NCBI GenBank assembly: GCA_054601695.1
Contig: BAAHQB010000028.1
Span: forward strand, 372,001-436,000
Direction: 5' to 3'
DNA from: Amorphochlora amoebiformis
Lineage: Eukaryota; Cercozoa; Chlorarachniophyceae
DNA length: 64,000 bases
The notes below the pieces were generated by a model that had not been told where the DNA came from, did no database searches, and worked only from the letters and a program-made list of their open reading frames with translations. The translations under genes were made by a program, and so were the position numbers. Positions 1-64,000 of this stretch are shown here, piece after piece. How positions within the stretch are numbered: position 1 is the stretch's first letter; the number at the start of each line of letters is the position of its first letter.

Positions 1-27
1 ATATATATATATATGTTTATATTTTTC

Positions 28-62
<35 letters not shown>

Positions 63-92
63 TGTTGCACATGAATATAAATAGGTATGTGT

Positions 93-143
<51 letters not shown>

Positions 144-170
144 GTGAATACGTGTTATATATAATATATA

Positions 171-205
<35 letters not shown>

Positions 206-213
206 AATACGTG

Positions 214-293
<80 letters not shown>

Positions 294-333
294 AGTGTGT
301 GATATGCATGATGTTAATTCATTTACATACATA

Positions 334-384
<51 letters not shown>

Positions 385-402
385 GTATATGTGAGTTTGT
401 AC

Positions 403-8848
<8,446 letters not shown>

Positions 8849-9162
8849 CGCTTGATTCGTGTCCAGTTTTCGAGGTGCTCGGGGGTGGCGTCGTCGCTGG
8901 ATGTTGTCAGGAGAAGTTGGTGGAGATACCGGACCTCTAATAATATGATATTCAATATGTAAGATTATCCAGATGAGATATCCATATATCTTAAAAATAT
9001 AACAATATCCAAGAATCTTTGTGCCTATGTGACTTGCCTTAGTGACACAGTCTTCACCCAGGACACGTGCCAACCAAGTACAAATTCACAGACGCTTCCT
9101 CACGCAAAGGGCGAAGATGACATGAACGTGCCGCGCAGTGACATATTCCTGCATCAATACGC

Positions 9163-9234
9163 GGGGAATTGGTATAGTGGCTAGAATTGCCGGTTTGGAT
9201 CCGGTAGACCCTGGTTCGATTCCAGGATTCCCCC
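9163..9234 (+). tRNA. tRNA-Pro (anticodon UGG)
   Basis: Cloverleaf with a 7-bp acceptor GGGGAAT/ATTCCCC, T arm CCTGG-TTCGATT-CCAGG, and anticodon stem GCCGG/CCGGT closing loop TTTGGAT, which gives UGG. The D arm (GTAT...GAAT) has one A-A mismatch and looks like the D arm of eukaryotic tRNA-Gly. The D loop has one more base than the sister gene at 9320. No T run follows before the next tRNA 10 nt downstream. Confidence 0.85.
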
Positions 9235-9244
9235 TTGTTTCACA

Positions 9245-9315
9245 GCCGCTATGATGTAACGGTAGCATATTGGACTTTTAATCCAATTGTCTGGGTTCGA
9301 TACCCAGTAGCGGTG
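9245..9315 (+). tRNA. tRNA-Lys (anticodon UUU)
   Basis: Acceptor GCCGCTA/TAGCGGT (last pair G-U), anticodon stem TTGGA/TCCAA around loop CTTTTAA, giving anticodon UUU, and T arm CTGGG-TTCGATA-CCCAG. It lies 10 nt after tRNA-Pro(UGG) and 4 nt before tRNA-Pro(CGG), with no T run on either side. This suggests one tricistronic Pol III transcript. Confidence 0.9.
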
Positions 9316-9319
9316 CCAT

Positions 9320-9390
9320 GGGGAATTAGTATAGTGGTAGAATTGCCGGTTCGGATCCGGTTGGCCCTGGTTCGATTCCAGGATTCCCCC
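9320..9390 (+). tRNA. tRNA-Pro (anticodon CGG)
   Basis: Nearly the same body as the tRNA at 9163: acceptor GGGGAAT/ATTCCCC, T arm CCTGG-TTCGATT-CCAGG, anticodon stem GCCGG/CCGGT. The loop here is TTCGGAT, giving CGG. The two Pro genes differ by the wobble base plus a few D-loop, D-stem-flank and variable-loop changes, so they are recent duplicates flanking tRNA-Lys. Confidence 0.88.
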
Positions 9391-9392
9391 TC

Positions 9393-9398
9393 TTTTTT
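9393..9398 (+). terminator. Pol III terminator (T6)
   Basis: A run of six T two bases after the end of tRNA-Pro(CGG). It is the only T run of four or more in the three-tRNA cluster, so it probably ends one transcript covering all three. Confidence 0.7.
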
Positions 9399-9399
9399 G

Positions 9400-18573
<9,174 letters not shown>

Positions 18574-18664
18574 TCTAGATTCTGAATTTTGACGGTTCAC
18601 ATTTGACTGCCGGTGCCGGGCACCCTTGTTTCGGGGTTCGTTAATACCCTCTCATATCTGAGTA
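18574..18664. promoter_or_regulatory. Bidirectional promoter interval
   Basis: Only 91 bp separate the ATG of the minus-strand gene (18573) from the ATG of the plus-strand kinase (18665). An in-frame stop (TGA, 18659-18661) just upstream supports the kinase start. The interval is free of AT repeat and is GC-rich compared with its surroundings. No TATA box is evident. Confidence 0.55.
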
Positions 18665-41032
<22,368 letters not shown>

Positions 41033-41681
41033 AGTTCATCGCTGGATTTCATACTGTATAAACCACTGCAAATTGTACATATCCAATGATTGGGGTCGAA
41101 ACGCAATTTTGAATACTTCTAGTACTTTAAAGGGATACGTTACGTTGTCGTACGTATGAACCCCAAGAAAACAAATATTTCGTGTACATGATGAGTTCAG
41201 GAGAATACATACATGATATCAATATATCATAGTATGTATCAACCCATATTACTACTTGCTCCAGTAGATTTCGCTAATTTACGTACGTACTATCGTCAAT
41301 GTTAATTAACTCTGATGAATTAATAAGATTTCACAAATTGTATTAGTGGTGTACTGGATTAACTGTTCGAACCTTATAGTAATCCTATCGTACCCATGCT
41401 GTACGCCAATATTATGCATTTGCTAGATATATGCACAGTATAAGAAATTTAAATCTCTAGGATGTGCGCCGCGGTGGGGGCCCCAAGCATTGATTACTAG
41501 GCCCGCTCATGGTACGTACGTATAAATGTTGTAACTCAGATGGGATACGTATAATTAAGCCTGAGACATACGTATACGTACACGTATCATCTAGATCATA
41601 CGAATCATACGATACGTACGTACGTATATGTACTATATATAGTATACATCTAGTATACATATATATATATATATATATATA

Positions 41682-41875
41682 TGTGTATGTATGTATGTAT
41701 ACATGATACGTATATATTATATATATGTGTGTAGTATATTATACACACATGTATATGGACTGGATCTAGTGGATGGATATACACACAATCACACACATAC
41801 ACACGAAGCCGAAGCCGGAAAAAAAGCCAAAAAGGAACAGGAGTGGAAAGCGATGAGCGAAGAAATAAATATATA

Positions 41876-41907
<32 letters not shown>

Positions 41908-42098
41908 AAATAAAGGAGGAAGAGAAAAGAAAGAGGAGGTGGAAAGGTGAGAGGAATGGAAATATATATATATATGTGTATGTATGTATGTATACATGAT
42001 ACGTATATATTATATATATGTGTGTAGTATATTATACACACATGTATATGGACTGGATCTAGTGGATGGATATACACACAATCACACACATATGCAAG
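41682..42098. repeat. Direct repeat of about 120 bp flanking an A24 tract
   Basis: A block containing ATACATGATACGTATATATT and GGACTGGATCTAGTGGATGG occurs at 41682-41802 and 41974-42094, almost identical. Between the copies lie a purine-rich unique stretch and a run of about 24 A (41879-41903). Confidence 0.9.
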
Positions 42099-42104
42099 AT
42101 GTAC

Positions 42105-42161
<57 letters not shown>

Positions 42162-42637
42162 TATATAAATATGTAGCATTTACATGTGCATGCATATGTA
42201 AAATTATACTAGTACGCCGTCATAATATAAAGCACATATTTGCTACAGCAACGCGTGCATAGTACGGGTACATATTGCCAGGTTCTAGAAGTTGTTACAT
42301 TTGTACAGTATCGATGCGCGGAAGGTTCTACGTAGCTACACTAGTACAAGATTGTATCCCGGATCTACAAACTTGACTAGACTTGAAACGTAGTATAAAT
42401 ATGATGACTTGTGCGTGATTGCATTTTTTCAATTGTACTAGATGATACCAGTCTCCAACTAGTTTATGAGTTCTGGCAACATGAGTGCGATATTTTCATA
42501 ATTTTTTATTACACTTTTAAATCACTGTTGATGTAGATGGAGCTCTATTAAATAAAATCTTACAGATGGCCTATATGTTTTCATGTATATATTACATATA
42601 TGTACCGGTGTGTGCATGCGTGTATATCAAAAGCATG

Positions 42638-43960
<1,323 letters not shown>

Positions 43961-44054
43961 GTGTATATATTAACCGGTTGATGGTCGCGATAACATTAAG
44001 TTTCAGCTGGGGATGGCCTAAGTTATGCCTAAACTACAATCTTAAGGTCTCGAC

Positions 44055-45409
44055 TTAGTCTTCATCGTCGTCCAAGAGTTTGCTCCCTTCAGTCTGATCG
44101 AATACATCGCGGTTACATCCATCATTTTCATCACTTTTCACCTCAGCATATAGTGTACTTAGCGTAACGAACAATAGTGAAATGAAACATTGTTACCGGC
44201 TGCAGAATGGGAATCCCAAGGGCAGACAACGCCTTGATAGCAGAACTCCCAGCACTTGCACAGCTGCGGATGCTTGACTCACTGTCCATCCTCTCCACGT
44301 TGGTAGGCTTCCTGCTACTAGTCCGCCGCAAGCTTCTTCTGGGAATCTGAGGCGTGGCCTGCGCGGACCGTCGTCTCGTCTCCTTTGAGACCTTCTCGTT
44401 GGACGCATGTGACTGGATGCTACTTGAGTTTACACTGCTCGCGTCGTCAGCCGTACTTTCTTGCTTCACATTTCGTCTCTCAGACGTACTAGAAATCGTT
44501 TTATCCGGCGCAGGTACACGGGGGGGAGGCTTGGGCACTTTTTTTTCTGGGAAGCACTCCTTGGTTGACCCAGAAGGTAAAGCCTCTTTCGGTGGTTCGA
44601 GAGACCTGGTTCGCACCATCGTTGGTCGTTCGGTGGGAATTTTCAAGTCCCCTACGCCATTAGGGGAGCCTGGAGGAGGGATTGAAGACGCCGGTTGGAA
44701 ATCATCTGAGGGCCTGAAGTCGGCTCTAAAGTCTTCGGGTAGAATACCATCTTCATGGAACCGATCCTCTTCCCCGTTTGCGCCGTAGTCGTAATCGGTG
44801 ATAGATCTATCCCGAATCAAGGTGGGAATGTTCTCACCCTCGGGTAGGGACTTGCTACGGGGTCCCAAGACGAGCGGGTCGAAAGCCTCGAAGCCAGCGT
44901 CTTTTCCAACCTGTAAGTTGAATATGGTTTCTTGTAGATACCGGCACGCAATATGACAAGCAATCTATCTAGATATTATTGTATAGAGCCAAAATGAACC
45001 CAAGTATACACTACCAGTGACACTTCTCTCCTCAGTTTTGGCAGCTTAGACGGGCGGTTGCCACCGTCGCGTTTTTCTACGCATCCCGTGGACTGCTGCG
45101 CTTCAATTCTTCCATAAACCTTGGAATCATCATGTGATGAAGATTCTGGCTCTCTATACTTCGATGAACGGACTCTTTTCCTCCCTGCGGCATCCCCTCT
45201 GACCACCGTCTTGGGCTCCATCCCGAACCGCCAATTAACGAATCCCCAGAGATACCCGGTAGTTCCGGTGGAGACAACTCGGAGCCTGAGTCTCAAACAA
45301 TCTCCAATGGGGCTGGAAGTCTGATTGCCGATCAACGCTTTAGACTTCTCGATTTCACAGCTGAGGATCGTCCGCGCACGGAGTGTAAGTGTCCTCGCCA
45401 AAAGTGGCA

Positions 45410-45425
<16 letters not shown>
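44055..45425 (-). CDS. Disordered Ser/Pro/Arg-rich protein (modelled up to 403 aa)
   Basis: Family not recognised. Exons: 45015-45425, 44197-44910, 44055-44141, all phase 0, with a TAA stop at 44055-44057. The 714-nt middle exon is by far the longest in the window and free of AT repeat. The sequence is low complexity and charged: KVPKPPPRVPAPDK, SSVNSSSIQSH, PRRSLRRTSSRKP, and an acidic C-terminus LLDDDED. It looks like an intrinsically disordered scaffold or phosphoprotein. The first ATG (45425) would overlap the start of the PIH1 gene on the other strand by 16 bp. An in-frame ATG at 45221 (MEPKTVVRG) would avoid the overlap and give about 335 aa. Both introns are short and without AT repeats, unlike the neighbours. 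Confidence 0.7.
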
Positions 45426-55203
<9,778 letters not shown>

Positions 55204-56065
55204 AAAAATAGTTAAAAGCTTGTTAAAGGCAGCATGGTTAAGTTAATTAGCTATTCAAGCGGCTTGAATATCAATAATTCAACTCTGAATTTGTATTTTG
55301 GGCTGCTATCCCTCGAGCTACTAGCAGTATCTAGAGATGCTTTATCTAGTTTATATACTACTAGTGACGTACTAGAGTGATACTCCAGATATACTAGATA
55401 TACTAGATATAGTAGATAGACTCTAGAGACACAGAGACAGAGCCTTGGTACTAGAATCGTAACTACTCTCTAGACTCTACTAGTCTAGAGAAGTATGTAT
55501 CTACTAGATCTCTAGGATCTACTAGATCGCGATCTAGCTAGATATCTAACGATGTCAGGATGTACTAGATCTAGTAGATATTTGAACTAGACGAATCTAG
55601 CGATATACACTAGATATAGTCTAGATAGTAGATGATCGATGATATCCCGATAGTCTAGATAGTTACTGAGTTACCTCTAACTAGTCTAACTAGCTAAATA
55701 CTTAGTCTGATTCTAGAGTATACCTAGTATACTAGTCATATCATAAGTACAATATTATAATTATTCTTGTTATTGTCTAGATTATATCTCTGAGACAAGT
55801 CGACCGTTAGAACTTGTGTAATGCATCGGAATTTCGGAAGGTAAACAAATGGCTATTCGCTCTGCTCGTACTCGTAGTTGGAAGTTGCAGTTCTACTAAA
55901 TCTAGTTTTTTTTTATAGACTCAAAACTCAAGCTGAGCCAAACTCGTTCATCCAATCTTGATATTTCTTCAAGTCCTGAGAGTGCACGAAAGGAAAGGAA
56001 AAAATAATTATATTTTTTCGGGCCGAGTTGTTGATGTTACGATGTGATGACATATTTATACATAT

Positions 56066-56119
<54 letters not shown>

Positions 56120-56211
56120 ATATACGTGTACTAAGCTTCTCAGATTGAACGAGGAATGTAGTTTTTATTCCACAGTTAGCCGGTTATCAAGCCGGATTGC
56201 GGCAATTGATA
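55204..56211. other. Convergent intergenic region, CTAG-rich
   Basis: Between the stop of the PIH1 gene and the putative stop of katanin. 55310-55780 is packed with CTAG and TAGATC/GATCTA palindromes and has stops in all frames. (AT)n lies at 56070-56115. No gene is visible. Confidence 0.6.
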
Positions 56212-63898
<7,687 letters not shown>

Positions 63899-63899
63899 C

Positions 63900-64000
63900 T
63901 GAGAGAGGGAGACGTGAGAGCGTGACGATGAGAGGGTTGGGAGAGGGAGAAAGAGAGGGAGAGGGGAGAGAAAGAAAGGGAGGGGAGAGAAAGAGAGGGA
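63900..64000. repeat. (GA)n-rich stretch at the window edge
   Basis: GAGAGGGAGA-type repeat immediately upstream, in the gene's sense, of katanin exon 63852-63898. The array continues past the window. Confidence 0.85.

Noticed and set aside
41805-41905. Coding exon EAEAGKKAKKEQEWKAMSEE before a poly-Lys run
   Set aside because: Purine-rich low complexity without acceptor or donor, and the Lys run is only the A24 tract.

Overview
The window is eukaryotic nuclear DNA. It holds five recognisable or well-supported spliced genes, one weaker spliced gene and a three-tRNA cluster, all embedded in very dense (AT)n microsatellite. The genes only appear when short exons, typically 30-110 nt, are read between AG/GT splice sites with matching phase. 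Exon coordinates below come from reading splice sites and reading-frame phase by eye, without transcripts. PIH1/CS (axonemal dynein pre-assembly) and katanin p60 suggest a flagellated or ciliated protist. TTAGGG-type telomere-like repeats are scattered through introns and spacers. I cannot name the organism; a heavily intron- and microsatellite-expanded protist or alga fits.

Layout. (1) 403-8848, minus: an aquaporin gene with at least 15 exons. It encodes a complete MIP half-pair (NPA + NPA) that continues in frame into a second MIP domain (first motif NPV) and runs off the left edge. (2) 9163-9390, plus: tRNA-Pro(UGG), tRNA-Lys(UUU), tRNA-Pro(CGG), with one T6 terminator after the last. (3) 11101-18573, minus: a nine-exon gene of unknown function (modelled 337 aa). 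(4) 18665-41032, plus: a 31-exon MAP2K/STE7-like protein kinase (modelled 656 aa) whose start is 91 bp from the start of gene 3, head to head. (5) 44055-45425, minus: a three-exon, disordered Ser/Pro/Arg-rich protein. (6) 45410-55203, plus: a PIH1 + CS domain protein of at least 19 exons, head to head with (5). (7) 56212 to beyond 63898, minus: katanin p60 AAA ATPase, with its N-terminus off the right edge.

The most unusual property is in the introns. Many intact exons are accompanied by one to ten truncated copies of their own edge, each joined to fresh (AT)n. Copies of the 3' exon edge plus donor lie only downstream of the intact exon. Copies of the 5' edge or acceptor flank lie only upstream. 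The same polarity holds in both gene orientations and in five genes, so the intact exon is never interrupted. I call these exon-edge satellites; they look like repeated tandem duplications with one end in the exon and the other in the AT tract. Other structures include a perfect 70-bp-arm inverted repeat, a 0.5-kb foldback element, a 185-bp (GC)n tract between (GA)n tracts, a 1-kb CACATA array and a dispersed CCGGTACTACC-rich element seen three times.

The genes do not form an obvious pathway. Katanin and PIH1/CS both serve microtubules or cilia; the kinase is a signalling gene; the aquaporin is a membrane channel.
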